Positions 7,959 through 16,736 of a stretch of DNA of 64,000 nt are shown here, in pieces. A model generated the notes under the pieces. The model did no database searches, had not been told where the DNA came from, and was given only the letters and a program-made list of their open reading frames with translations. Made by a program: the position numbers and the translations under genes. Within the stretch, counting starts at the first letter, position 1. Every line of letters begins with the position of its first letter. This stretch comes from Advenella faeciporci (GTDB lineage Bacteria > Pseudomonadota > Gammaproteobacteria > Burkholderiales > Burkholderiaceae_B), in NCBI RefSeq assembly GCF_014652395.1, contig NZ_BMYS01000005.1:95656-159655 (forward strand). Reading direction: 5' to 3'.

Positions 7959-9917
7959 TTAAAACCTCATTTCCATGCCAACGAACAAACGACGCCCTTC
8001 ATCACTGAACACATAGTCTGCAGACTCATCGGCCAGACGCTTGTCGGTAAGGTTTTCGATACCCGCACGCAAGGTCACATGACGGTTGACATCGTAACTG
8101 CCATACAGGGAGAGGATTGAATAGGCCGGCTGGTAGCCAGATCCTGAAGTCGTTCGTTGTGAACCAACATACTGCCACCTGAGGCTGGCATCCCAGTCAT
8201 CTGCCGGCTGCCAGTTCAATGTGGCATTGGCGGTATGTCGAGGGCGGTCAGTCAGACGCGTTTTGCCGGTACGGTCCACGGCGTCCAGATAGGTATAGTT
8301 GGCATTCAACTGGAGCTGCCAGGGCAGTTCCACCCCAAAGCCCAGTTCCAGGCCGCTAATGCGGGCCTTGTTGATGTTAATGTACTCGTACGTTTTGGTC
8401 CTGCCGCTACACCCGGAAACACAGTGGCTGTCAATCAGGTCATCAACCTGGTTCAGGAACAGCATGGCATTGGCTTGCCAGCTTTCTGCGTTATAGTCAA
8501 AACCCGCTTCATACGACACCGAGGTCTCGGGTTTCAGGTCCGGGTTGCCGAAAATTTCCGAGCCTCGACCCCATGTACCGCGATAACCGGGTGACAGCTG
8601 TTTAAGCGTGGGAGCACGGAAACCCTTGCCCACACCCCCCTTGAAAACAAGTTCATCATTGAAATGATACAACACATAGGCACGCGGACTGGTCTGCCAG
8701 CCATAGTTGGGATGGTGGTCGAAACGGCTGCCAAACAGCAACTCCCAGTTTTCTCCAAGTATCATTTCATCCTGCAGGAAGAAAGCCTTGTGGGAGGCAT
8801 TTTCCCGACCGGACGCATTCACGGTGGGATCTTCCAGGATTTCCTTGCGCAATTCACCACCCAGCGTGACGGTATGCCCTGATAATGGCTCAAAGCTGAT
8901 CATGCCACTGGCAACCTTATCGGTAAACTGGTGCGGGCCGGTGCTGCCACCGTCTGTCCGGTCATTGACACGCTTGAGGTTGGAGCGGTACAGCTTGACT
9001 TCACTTTCCCCCCAATCCCAGTCTCCGGAGTGTGACAGGGAAAGGCGCTGCCGGTGGATATTGTCGTCTGAACGGTAAGTGGTACTGTTGCGCCAACGAT
9101 CTTCTTTGCCGACACTCATGGAGGCGTCCAGGCGCTGTCTGTCATCGGGCGTCCAGGTTAAACCCACCGTGCCCAACAGGTCTTTCCGGTACCCCATGGA
9201 GGTTTCATGAAAAGCCGTGGGCATTGCGCTTTGGGGAGTATATAAGGCTTGCGTGTGTTGATATTGCCCGGACACCGTCAGGCCAAGCACGTCCTGAATT
9301 AATGGGCCCGACACGTAGGCACCCAGACGATGACGGTCGCCGCCCCGACTGGTGCGGGGAAAAACGCCATCGGCAGAAAAAACACTGACCCACTCATCGG
9401 TGGCACGTCGTGATATCACGTTGACAACACCGCCCAGCGCCTCTGAACCGTAAAGCGAAGACATGGGACCACGGACAATTTCAATACGTTCAATGGCTTC
9501 CGCAGGCATCCAGCCGTGCTCAAAATCCGAACCGAAAATAAGGGGACCCGACTGGTTGATACGCATGCCGTCATACAAGACCAGGGTATGGTCTGTTTTC
9601 ATGCCGCGAATTGAAATACCCTTGCCATTAATACCCACACTACTTAACGTAACACCGGGAGACCCCTCTACCGCCTGGGCCACATCATAAATCGGCCGGC
9701 GACCCAGCTCCTCGCCGCTTAACACCGTGACACTGGCGGGCGCATCTTCCAACAAGCGTTCGCTTGCCGATGCCGTTACCACAATGGGATCCAATTGAGT
9801 GACACTGGCAGCGCTGGTATTGGTCCAGACTGTACCCAATAAGGCACCGGCCACCGTAGGGAAAGCCAGTGCTGACAGGCGAAAACGTGATAGGAAAACA
9901 AGATTAAAATATGTCAT
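7959..9917 (-). CDS. TonB-dependent outer-membrane receptor (BtuB/HmuR/FepA-like)
   Basis: The mature N-terminus carries a TonB-box-like DPIVVTAS, then a plug domain (DAPASVTVLSGEEL, GINGKGISIRGM, RIEIVRGPMSSLYG, ALGGVVNVI). A 22-strand barrel follows, with the family segment GFRAPTLKQLSPGYRG and a terminal Phe (FVGMEMRF). The frame stays open to a TTG at 9956, but the ATG at 9917 gives a better signal peptide (652 aa), so I use it. The barrel contains a Cys pair (CVSGCSG) in an extracellular loop. It is the first gene of the operon with the CobN-like chelatase. The ligand is probably a tetrapyrrole or metal chelate; cobalamin, heme and siderophore cannot be separated by eye. Confidence 0.9.
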   Translation of the reverse strand: MTYFNLVFLSRFRLSALAFPTVAGALLGTVWTNTSAASVTQLDPIVVTASASERLLEDAPASVTVLSGEELGRRPIYDVAQAVEGSPGVTLSSVGINGKGISIRGMKTDHTLVLYDGMRINQSGPLIFGSDFEHGWMPAEAIERIEIVRGPMSSLYGSEALGGVVNVISRRATDEWVSVFSADGVFPRTSRGGDRHRLGAYVSGPLIQDVLGLTVSGQYQHTQALYTPQSAMPTAFHETSMGYRKDLLGTVGLTWTPDDRQRLDASMSVGKEDRWRNSTTYRSDDNIHRQRLSLSHSGDWDWGESEVKLYRSNLKRVNDRTDGGSTGPHQFTDKVASGMISFEPLSGHTVTLGGELRKEILEDPTVNASGRENASHKAFFLQDEMILGENWELLFGSRFDHHPNYGWQTSPRAYVLYHFNDELVFKGGVGKGFRAPTLKQLSPGYRGTWGRGSEIFGNPDLKPETSVSYEAGFDYNAESWQANAMLFLNQVDDLIDSHCVSGCSGRTKTYEYININKARISGLELGFGVELPWQLQLNANYTYLDAVDRTGKTRLTDRPRHTANATLNWQPADDWDASLRWQYVGSQRTTSGSGYQPAYSILSLYGSYDVNRHVTLRAGIENLTDKRLADESADYVFSDEGRRLFVGMEMRF

Positions 9918-10157
9918 TTGTGAATTTATATATCTATTTATGTTTATAGGTAACAAAGCACGGACGCAAACTGACTGTGACGCCGGACGTTACCAGAGTC
10001 TGTAATAGACGATTGTTACCGATGGATTGACCGATTCACCGATTGCCGGAAAGATTTAATGCCTGGGCGCAGGCCTGATATTTAAATCAGACGCAAGAAA
10101 AGGCAATAGCACAACCGGCCTGACGCTGTCGCGTAAGCGGGAATGGAAAATAAACAC

Positions 10158-10230
10158 AAAAAAACCTCGGAAAACGATCGTCAAGGCATGATTGAGGCAA
10201 ACACAATCACTGGCAAAAAGTTAACCGAGG
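10158..10230 (-). terminator. Candidate terminator after the DUF2946 gene
   Basis: Read on the minus strand, CCTCGG (10230-10225) at the end of the gene pairs with CCGAGG (10170-10165), which is followed directly by seven T. The loop is long (54 bases) and may fold internally. The T-run makes termination likely, separating the DUF2946 gene from the receptor operon downstream of it. Confidence 0.45.
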
Positions 10231-10655
10231 CTTAAAGGAGGGGCGCGGGAGCCCAGCGGCGGGCCCAGGGCGGGCAAAGGAGGGAGTGCTTCATTGCCAT
10301 GCAGCAATGGGGCAGGACGTTGCGTAACGAACGTCACCAAGGCAGGCGCTTGCGATGCGGGGATTAATATTTGCGATGCAAGCAGGCAAAATGAGCAATT
10401 CTGATTGTCAAAATAATCGCCTGACGATGGTTCGACTGGCTGCCCGTTTGCATCCACCAGTATGGTGCTGGTACCCGCAGCGGTACAGATGGTAATGGAA
10501 AACCTTCCGTCGCGGGCACCGGAAAAGTCGGGCATATAGCCGACAGGAATCAGCGCCCGGCACAGGAACGACAAAACTGTCAGGCAAAAAAGAATTTGCC
10601 AGAAGCGTGTCATCTTGTATCGAGGTGGATCCTGAAGGATTTGCATAGCCCGCAA
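10221..10655 (-). CDS. DUF2946 family membrane protein (144 aa)
   Basis: One transmembrane helix near residues 18-36 (FWQILFCLTVLSFLCRALIP) is followed by the family pattern RALIPVGYMP, an ICTA segment and a CSFC cysteine pair (NCSFCLLASQ), with a Pro-rich tail. These are hallmarks of DUF2946, a proteobacterial family often encoded next to TonB-dependent receptors and copper proteins. The paired Cys suggest metal or redox chemistry, but no function is established. A start at Met4 or Met15 is also possible. It lies 300 bases upstream of the receptor operon on the same strand and is separated from it by a terminator-like hairpin. Confidence 0.72.
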   Translation of the reverse strand: MRAMQILQDPPRYKMTRFWQILFCLTVLSFLCRALIPVGYMPDFSGARDGRFSITICTAAGTSTILVDANGQPVEPSSGDYFDNQNCSFCLLASQILIPASQAPALVTFVTQRPAPLLHGNEALPPLPALGPPLGSRAPPLSLG

Positions 10656-11066
10656 CTATATCATATTCGCCGCCTCGCCCCAACGTTGAAATCATGTCCG
10701 GCATGAGCTGCATCACTGATTTTGCATCACCAATCTGACCGGTCTACTGCGTTTAAAAACAAACAGGAAACCTCTCAATATGTCATGTTTGTATCTTGTA
10801 ATTGTCATATTCACGTGCTAGGATCACCCAACAACACAATAACATATCGTTCCAGCCACCTATTGTTTATCTTATTTCAATTGAAACCACTTTATGGCTT
10901 CTGACACGGAACCACCCAGTACGGTGCTGGCCCACGCCAGCCAAACTTCGATTGTCTTTTGCACTGCATACCCCGTTACGCCCTATAGCCCGCTTCGGAT
11001 TCATCCATCCCGGGCCAATGTCACTGTACGCCTGTTTGCCTTGCCACGCCTTTACCCGAAAACACA
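10656..11066. other. Intergenic region upstream of the TerC-type gene
   Basis: This 411-base gap lies between divergent genes. Short open frames occur on both strands but none has a ribosome binding site or protein-like composition. It holds a plausible sigma-70 promoter (10796-10824), implying a leader of about 235 nt for the rightward gene. I looked for the manganese-sensing yybP-ykoY leader known upstream of other TerC-family genes and did not find its conserved core. Confidence 0.5.
10796..10824 (+). promoter_or_regulatory. Candidate sigma-70 promoter for the TerC-type gene
   Basis: TTGTAA (10796-10801), a 17-base spacer and TAGGAT (10819-10824) fit -35 and -10 boxes. Spacing is ideal and each box has mismatches. 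Assigned by eye. Confidence 0.4.
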
Positions 11067-12632
11067 ATGATTGAACTACTCATGGACCCCGCCGCCTGGA
11101 TAGGTCTTGCAACGCTTGTCGTTCTGGAAATCGTCCTTGGCATCGACAACCTCATTTTCATCGCCATATTGGTTGAAAAACTGCCGCCTCACCAGCGGGA
11201 CAGGGCCCGTGTCATCGGCCTTGGACTGGCGTTACTCATGCGACTGGGCCTGCTTTCAGTCATTTCCTGGATCGTCACGCTAACCACCCCCCTGTTCAGT
11301 CTCTTCGGACATGGTTTTTCAGGCCGCAGCCTGATATTGCTGGTCGGGGGACTATTCCTGCTTTTCAAGGCCACCACGGAACTTCACGAACGGCTTGAAG
11401 GCGTCTCTCACAAAGGGTCTGCCTCGGGCGGTTATGCCAGCTTTGGCGTCGTTGTCACACAAATTGTGGTGCTGGATGCCGTTTTTTCCCTGGATGCGGT
11501 CATCACGGCTGTTGGCATGGTAGACCAGTTGCCGGTCATGATGGCGGCGGTCATCATCTCCATCGGTGTCATGCTGGTCGCTTCCAAGCCGCTGACACGC
11601 TTCGTGAACGCACACCCCACCGTTGTCGTGCTGTGCCTGAGCTTCCTGCTCATGATCGGCCTGAGCCTGTTCGCTGAAGGCCTGGGCTTTCATCTGCCCA
11701 AAGGTTATTTGTATGCAGCCATTGGTTTTTCTATCATGATTGAGGCCCTGAATCAAATTGCCCGACGCAATATTGTCCGGGAACAGGCCCGTTTCCCCAT
11801 GCGTGAGCGCACTTCAAAGGCGGTTCTTCGCCTGCTGGGTGGACGCCAGTCACAAGAGGAACACATCGGAGAGCTGGCCAATACGCCCGAATCCATGCTA
11901 CCCGCCACCTTTGCACCTGAAGAACGCAGTATGGTCAGTGGTGTGCTGACGCTGGCCGAACGCAACGTGCGCTCCATCATGACGCACCGCTCCGATATCT
12001 CATGGGTGAATCTGGATGAAGATCCTGAAAAAATCCGTAAAAAACTGCTTGAAGTGCCTCATGGTTATTTCCCGGTCTGCCGCGGCTCGATGGATAATGT
12101 TGTTGGGGTGGCCCGCGTGAAAGACCTGCTTGGTGACCTGATCCGAGATGGAAAAATAGATGAAAAAAACAGCCTGCGTACCCCGATTTACGTACCGGAG
12201 TCCATTACTGCGATCAACCTGATCGAAACCTTGCGTCGGGCCAGCGGACAAATCGTTCTGGTCAGTGACGAGTTCGGTGAGCTCCTGGGCGTGGTCTCTC
12301 CCATTGACATCCTTGAGGCGATTGCCGGTGAGTTTCCCGATGAAGACGAAACCATGGAAATACAGGCCACCGGACCAGGACAATGGACAGTGGCGGGCAG
12401 TGCAGACCTTCATCAACTGGAGATTGCACTTCAAACAGAAGGACTGGTTAGCGTTGAAGGCGACTACGCGTCCCTGGGCGGTTATATGATCAGCCGATTT
12501 GGTCGCCTGCCCGTGGAGGGCGAAACCCTGATCCATGAGCAGTTTGAGTTACGGGTGGCAAGCATCGAAGAACAACGCATTGGAACCGTTCATATACGCA
12601 GGCTCGAGCATACCGGCCCAATCGAAACCTGA
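11067..12632 (+). CDS. TerC family membrane protein with CBS and CorC/HlyC domains (521 aa)
   Basis: Three-part protein. Residues 1-235 are a TerC integral membrane domain with the typical [16 protein letters not shown] start and a second Asp-bearing helix ([15 protein letters not shown]). Residues about 295-415 are a CBS pair ([30 protein letters not shown]). Residues about 430-515 are a CorC/HlyC transporter-associated domain ([14 protein letters not shown]). E. coli YoaE and YegH have the same layout and length. The acidic membrane residues suggest metal ion handling, and Mn(II) export is reported for other TerC proteins. The CBS pair may sense nucleotides. The gene is monocistronic. Confidence 0.9.
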   Translation: MIELLMDPAAWIGLATLVVLEIVLGIDNLIFIAILVEKLPPHQRDRARVIGLGLALLMRLGLLSVISWIVTLTTPLFSLFGHGFSGRSLILLVGGLFLLFKATTELHERLEGVSHKGSASGGYASFGVVVTQIVVLDAVFSLDAVITAVGMVDQLPVMMAAVIISIGVMLVASKPLTRFVNAHPTVVVLCLSFLLMIGLSLFAEGLGFHLPKGYLYAAIGFSIMIEALNQIARRNIVREQARFPMRERTSKAVLRLLGGRQSQEEHIGELANTPESMLPATFAPEERSMVSGVLTLAERNVRSIMTHRSDISWVNLDEDPEKIRKKLLEVPHGYFPVCRGSMDNVVGVARVKDLLGDLIRDGKIDEKNSLRTPIYVPESITAINLIETLRRASGQIVLVSDEFGELLGVVSPIDILEAIAGEFPDEDETMEIQATGPGQWTVAGSADLHQLEIALQTEGLVSVEGDYASLGGYMISRFGRLPVEGETLIHEQFELRVASIEEQRIGTVHIRRLEHTGPIET

Positions 12633-12673
12633 CTGGTTCATGATGGACCAGGGGATTTGGTACCCCAAAAACA

Positions 12674-12715
12674 TATTGGGCCCAATAAAGCCGGCCATAC
12701 AATGGCTATGCTTTT
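12674..12715 (+). terminator. Palindrome and T-run after the TerC-type gene
   Basis: A 14-base perfect palindrome TATTGGGCCCAATA (12674-12687) is followed by a small GCCAT/ATGGC stem (12694-12706) and then CTTTTTT. The second stem plus T-run is a weak rho-independent terminator overlapping the end of the convergent methyltransferase gene. Confidence 0.4.
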
Positions 12716-13293
12716 TTCCTGCCAATAAACTGAATCACCGAAGCCAGTCCGGTATGTAACTGGCCCTCCTGCACCTCCCGTTCCAACACTCGCAAAAGAA
12801 CAGGTTCATAATTGGCAAAATCCTGTTCAATCTTGGCCTTGCTCATTAACATATCCAGGTCTTTGGGCCCCCCGGTCTTGCGGGGCAGCTGCTCTTCGGT
12901 ATAGGCCTCCAGCAGGAAAATACCGCCCGGCTTCAGGCTTTTTTCCACCAATGGATAAAGCCGTCGCCTGATACTGCCAGGCAAGTGGGCAAAAATGGAT
13001 ACAACCGCAGCATAATGATTTTCCTGTGGTTCAAACTCGGCCAGATCAGCCACTTCCGTCTGAATTTTCACCCCTTTTTTACCGGCAAGTGCCTGCGCTT
13101 TGTCAAGCCCGACATCTGAGCTGTCCACACCAAGCACCTCAAGGCCCAACGAGGCCAGAAAAACGGCATTCCTGCCCTCTCCTTCTGCCAGCGACAAAAC
13201 CGGCCCTTTCAACATGGCCGCGTGCTCCGCCAGAAAAGCATTCGGTTCCGTGCCATACATATACTCTTCACTGGCATAACGTTCATTCCACAT
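12706..13293 (-). CDS. Class I SAM-dependent methyltransferase (195 aa)
   Basis: The Rossmann methyltransferase fold is shown by motif I VLSLAEGEGRNAVFLASLG (near residues 32-50), the acidic LGVDSSDVGL after strand 2, and a late LKPGGIFLLEAY. The LAEGEGRNA variant is typical of the small tellurite-resistance/thiopurine-like group of orphan methyltransferases. The frame is open to 13365, but the ATG at 13293 has AAGGGA about 10 bases upstream and begins MWNERYASEEYMYG, the usual family N-terminus. The substrate is unknown. It is divergent from the LacI-type regulator at 13472. Confidence 0.85.
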   Translation of the reverse strand: MWNERYASEEYMYGTEPNAFLAEHAAMLKGPVLSLAEGEGRNAVFLASLGLEVLGVDSSDVGLDKAQALAGKKGVKIQTEVADLAEFEPQENHYAAVVSIFAHLPGSIRRRLYPLVEKSLKPGGIFLLEAYTEEQLPRKTGGPKDLDMLMSKAKIEQDFANYEPVLLRVLEREVQEGQLHTGLASVIQFIGRKKA

Positions 13294-13422
13294 GGATCTT
13301 TCCCTTAATAAGCTAAAAATCTGTATTGACGTAGAGTAACTGAATACAGCTTGGTTCATCGCCATTTTTTTATTTCGGTAATAACAGCAAGGCTGTCATA
13401 CCAATGTAATAGGCTGCACATA

Positions 13423-13455
13423 GAATGAAATCGTTTTCTGAAAACGATTTCATTC
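13423..13455. promoter_or_regulatory. 33-bp perfect palindrome: double LacI-type operator
   Basis: The left arm (13423-13438) and right arm (13440-13455) are exact complements around a single T. Each half contains its own pseudo-palindrome with a central CG (GAAATCGTTTTC at 13427-13438, GAAAACGATTTC at 13440-13451), the form of a LacI/PurR-family operator. The site ends 16 bases before the regulator start codon. Autorepression is the simplest reading. No second copy was seen in front of the solute-binding protein gene. Confidence 0.7.
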
Positions 13456-13471
13456 AATCAACCTGTCAACC

Positions 13472-14509
13472 ATGAAGCAACGTAGCGACCGTATTTCCAT
13501 TCTGGACATTGCCACCCGTGCCGGCGTGTCACCCGCAACCGTTTCACGGGTTTTCAATTCACCCGAACAGGTCAGTGAAACCACCCGGGAACAAGTTCTG
13601 CATGTCGCCCGGGAACATGGCTACCGCCCAAATGCTTCAGCAAGAACCTTACGCACACAACGCAGCCGGGTTCTGGGAGTGGTGTTGCCAACCCTGAACA
13701 ACCCCGTCTTCACGGAATGCCTGCAAGGCATTGCGCAAGCGACAGCCACACATGGCTACGCCATCATGCCGGCCACAACAGAATATAAAGTCAACCACGA
13801 AATGGAGGCCGTAGCACAGTTGCAGGCCTTTGGCGTGGATGGCGTGATTCTGGTAGTTTCAGATGCCCAATCCTCAAAGGCTCTTGAACGGCTGAAAACC
13901 AGCAAAACCCCCTATACGCTGATATACAACCGCCACCCCGATCATCCCTGTGTATCGGTTGAAGGTGAGTTGGCCGTCCATGAACTGGTCCAGAAAATGG
14001 TTCATCTTGGTCACACCCGTATTGCAATGGTGTGCGGACAATTAAAAACTTCTGATCGGGCACAACAACGTTATGCCGGTTTTGTGTCAGGCATGAGACA
14101 GGCAAGACTTGAGGCCGCCGAATTGATAGAGGTTCCCTTTGTGGAAACCGCTATTGAACAAATTTCAGTTTCCCTGAAAAAGGATAATCGTCCTACCGCC
14201 CTGATCTGCTCCAACGACCTGCTGGCCATACGCGCCATTCGTGCCGCACACCAGTGTGGCCTGCGTGTTCCCCAGGATATCAGCGTAACCGGTTTTGATG
14301 GTATACAGCTTGGCCAAGACCTGACGCCCGCCCTGTCCACCATCTCACAACCCAACTACGAAATGGGACGCCAAAGTGTCCTGTTGCTTGTAAAGGCCAT
14401 TAATGAAAGCAGAGTTCCCGAATCGCGGGAAAGCCTCACGCTGGCCTGTCAGTTTCAATGGGGTGAATCCTGCGCGCAGGCCCCTGCTCCACACTGCGCC
14501 AATACGTAA
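13472..14509 (+). CDS. LacI family transcriptional regulator (345 aa)
   Basis: The N-terminal LacI helix-turn-helix is clear (ISILDIATRAGVSPATVS near residues 9-26, then the hinge GYRPNASARTLRTQ). A periplasmic-binding-protein-like effector domain follows (GVVLPTLNNPVF, GVDGVILV, LICSNDLLAIRA, ISVTGFDGIQLGQ). Length is full. It lies upstream of, and in the same direction as, a solute-binding protein and ABC transporter genes with a 37-base gap, so it probably controls that cluster and itself through the palindrome at 13423. The inducer is unknown; a phosphonate or phosphate ester is suggested by the PhnZ-like enzyme downstream. Confidence 0.93.
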   Translation: MKQRSDRISILDIATRAGVSPATVSRVFNSPEQVSETTREQVLHVAREHGYRPNASARTLRTQRSRVLGVVLPTLNNPVFTECLQGIAQATATHGYAIMPATTEYKVNHEMEAVAQLQAFGVDGVILVVSDAQSSKALERLKTSKTPYTLIYNRHPDHPCVSVEGELAVHELVQKMVHLGHTRIAMVCGQLKTSDRAQQRYAGFVSGMRQARLEAAELIEVPFVETAIEQISVSLKKDNRPTALICSNDLLAIRAIRAAHQCGLRVPQDISVTGFDGIQLGQDLTPALSTISQPNYEMGRQSVLLLVKAINESRVPESRESLTLACQFQWGESCAQAPAPHCANT

Positions 14510-14546
14510 CATACCTGTTAACTTCCCACTCAACTTGGAGATTACG

Positions 14547-15557
14547 ATGTCCAGTCTTTTAAAACGTTTCGCACAAGCCAGCGTACTTGCGCTTGGATTT
14601 ACGGCTTCTGCGGCATCAGCACAAACCGCCATCTGTTACAACTGCCCGACAGAATGGGCCGATTGGGGTACCCAGCTCAAGGTCATCAAGGAAAAAACCG
14701 GCATTGCCATTCCGCCTGACAACAAAAACTCCGGGCAATCACTGGCACAACTGGTGGCAGAAAAATCCAATCCGGTTGCCGATATCACCTATCTGGGCAT
14801 TTCATTTGCCGTACAGGCGCAAAAAGAAGGCGTGCTGGACACTTACAAGCCGCTCAACTGGGAAGACATCCCGTCAGACCTGAAAGACCCTGATGGCCAC
14901 TGGTTTACCACCCATTCCGGCACCATGGGCTTCATGGTCAATGTGGATGCCTTGGATGGCAAACCCATTCCCCAGTCATGGCAAGATCTGCTCAAACCCG
15001 AATACAAGGGTCTGGTTGGCTATCTTGACCCCTCTTCCGCTTTTGTCGGTTATGTCGGTGCGGTCGCTGTCAACGAAGCACTGGGCGGTTCACTGGAAGA
15101 TTTCTCGCCTGGCATCAATTACTTCAAATCCCTGCAAGCCAATGAACCCATTGTTCCCAAGCAGACATCCTATGCGCGCCTGCTTTCCGGTGAAATCGGC
15201 ATTCTTCTGGATTATGACTTCAATGCCTACCGCGCAAAATACAAAGACCAGGCCAATGTGGAATTTGTGATTCCCGCAGAAGGCACGGTTGCCGTTCCCT
15301 ACGTCATGGGCCTGGTTGCCAATGCACCGCATGCCGACAACGGACGCAAGGCCCTTGATTTTGTCATGTCCGACGAAGGCCAGGCCATCTGGGCCCGTGC
15401 TTTCCTTCGCCCGGTACGTGCGCAAGCGATGCCCAAAGATGTGGAAGCCAAGTTTCTGCCCGCCGCCGACTATTCCCGCGTCAAAGCCATTGACTATGGC
15501 CGCATGGCCGACGTGCAGCGCGATTTTTCCGACCGCTACATGAAAGAAGTGCGTTAA
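14547..15557 (+). CDS. ABC transporter extracellular solute-binding protein (336 aa)
   Basis: Periplasmic family 1 binding protein. It has a Sec signal (MSSLLKRFAQ through AASA, cleavage near residue 25) and a body typical of iron/phosphonate/polyamine-type receptors (PVADITYLGISFAVQAQKEG; HSGTMGFMVN; FVMSDEGQAIWARAFLRPVR). The frame is open to 14403, but the ATG at 14547 follows TTGGAGATTACG and is the only start giving a signal peptide. By family resemblance the ligand could be 2-aminoethylphosphonate or a related organophosphorus compound, which fits the PhnZ-like gene, but this is inference. It is the first transporter gene of the cluster and is followed by damaged permease genes. Confidence 0.9.
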   Translation: MSSLLKRFAQASVLALGFTASAASAQTAICYNCPTEWADWGTQLKVIKEKTGIAIPPDNKNSGQSLAQLVAEKSNPVADITYLGISFAVQAQKEGVLDTYKPLNWEDIPSDLKDPDGHWFTTHSGTMGFMVNVDALDGKPIPQSWQDLLKPEYKGLVGYLDPSSAFVGYVGAVAVNEALGGSLEDFSPGINYFKSLQANEPIVPKQTSYARLLSGEIGILLDYDFNAYRAKYKDQANVEFVIPAEGTVAVPYVMGLVANAPHADNGRKALDFVMSDEGQAIWARAFLRPVRAQAMPKDVEAKFLPAADYSRVKAIDYGRMADVQRDFSDRYMKEVR

Positions 15558-15599
15558 TAACACAAACATGAATAACCATATATCGACATAAGGGATGAA

Positions 15600-16172
15600 A
15601 TGAACCGGGAAACCACACTGCCAGGCCACGAGCCAGCTTCAAGGCACCACAATCCTTTACTGCTTGCCTGCCTTGCGCCCGCTACGGCATTCTTTACCGC
15701 ATTCTGGTTATTGCCGGCAGTACTGCTGGTGGCATTGCCTGCAGAAAAAGGATGGCAGACTTATTTCCTGGTGTTAACCGATTCACGATATATGTGGAGC
15801 ATGATCAATACCACGCTGTTGTCACTGGTCACCACGATAACCACCCTGCTGGTTGGTGGCGCAGTGGGCATTTATCTGGCACGCCGGCGCTTTGCCGGCC
15901 GCCAGGTACTGCTTTCCCTGTTAACGGCCCCCCTGGCCTTTCCCGGGGTCATTATTGGTTTCTTCATTATTTTACTGGGCGCATCGCGATGGGACATTAC
16001 CCGAGACGTCTGGTTGCCACAGCTGGCACCCACCACGGTAGCCTGCGGCGCAATTGTCTTTGCCACCGCCATGGGTGCAATCCGTATTGCTGGCTTTGGC
16101 ATGTGTTGCCTGTACGCTGGTGCTCGGCGTGCCCTGTGCTTATGCCCTGGCACGCAGCCAATCACGCTTTAG
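15600..16172 (+). pseudogene. ABC permease 1, internally deleted and frameshifted
   Basis: Residues 1-125 are a good N-terminal half of a BPD_transp_1 permease (TM1 near residues 22-48, WSMINTTLLSLVTTITTLLVGG, PLAFPGVIIGFFIILLG). The text then jumps to what should be the cytoplasmic EAA-loop region and beyond (LGASRWDITRDVWLPQLAP, then ACGAIVFATAMGA), skipping about 70 residues including at least two helices. After ATAMGAIRIAGFG it leaves frame and continues as noise (MCCLYAGARRALCLCPG) to the stop. The expected length is about 280 residues. The coding sequence continues in the +1 frame as the permease 2 remnant (16054-16686). Either this is a decayed gene or an assembly error. Confidence 0.7.
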
Positions 16173-16686
16173 CCGTGCCTTTGAGGAAACCCTGATGCTG
16201 CCTGTAGCCATACCTGGTCTGGCAACTGCACTGGCACTCATTCTTGCCTATGGCAACGTCAATTTTCTGCGCCAAAGCTATGGTTTTATCCTGATAGGAC
16301 ATATCCTGTTTACCCTGCCCTTCATGGTTAGAACCGTCTGTTCGGCGTTCCAGCGACCCGACCTGCTGGCCATTGAAGAAGCTGCCCGTACGCTGGGGGC
16401 TTCATTCACCCAGCGCTTTCTGGGTGTACTGGTACCCGCCATCTTTCCATCCATTCTGGCCGGCATACTCATGGTCTTCACCCTCTCGATTGGCGAGTTT
16501 AACCTCACATGGATGTTGCACACACCCCTGACAAGAACCCTTCCAGTGGGCCTGGCAGACAGTTATGCGTCGATGAGAATTGAAGTGGGCTCGGCCTACA
16601 CGCTTATTTTCATCCTGGTCATCCTGCCTATCCTCTGGGTGCTGCAAGGCGTTGCAAACTGGGTCCAAAATCGCTACGGCAACTGA
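16054..16686 (+). pseudogene. ABC permease 2, N-terminus lost by fusion into permease 1
   Basis: From about residue 10 this frame reads as the C-terminal two-thirds of a BPD_transp_1 permease: ALACVACTLVLGVPCAYALA, MLPVAIPGLATALALIL, the EAA motif EEAARTLGASFTQRFLGVLV and a last helix IFILVILPILWVLQG. The N-terminal helix and the periplasmic segment (about 60 residues) are missing. The first codons come from permease 1 in another frame. There is no ribosome binding site before the ATG at 16054. With the fragment at 15600 it spans 1087 bases, where about 1650 are expected for two permeases. The reading frame itself is undamaged downstream, so a translated partial product is possible. Confidence 0.65.
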
Positions 16687-16736
16687 AGCCATTGACTGTC
16701 CGCCACACTGAAAGCCGGCACCAACCGGAGAATTAA

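Noticed and set aside
9957..10220. A cobalamin riboswitch upstream of the TonB receptor
   Set aside because: The B12-box sequence and its conserved flanks were not found on the minus strand. The region carries only a terminator of the neighbouring gene and short AT-rich tracts.
10656..11066. A yybP-ykoY manganese riboswitch upstream of the TerC-type gene
   Set aside because: The conserved GGGGAGTA-type core and matching downstream block are not present in the leader. Only a promoter and unstructured sequence were found.
10722..11074. Short plus-strand open frames of 60 and 90 residues before the TerC-type gene
   Set aside because: No ribosome binding site, no domain, and the second overlaps the real start of TerC. 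Treated as leader sequence.
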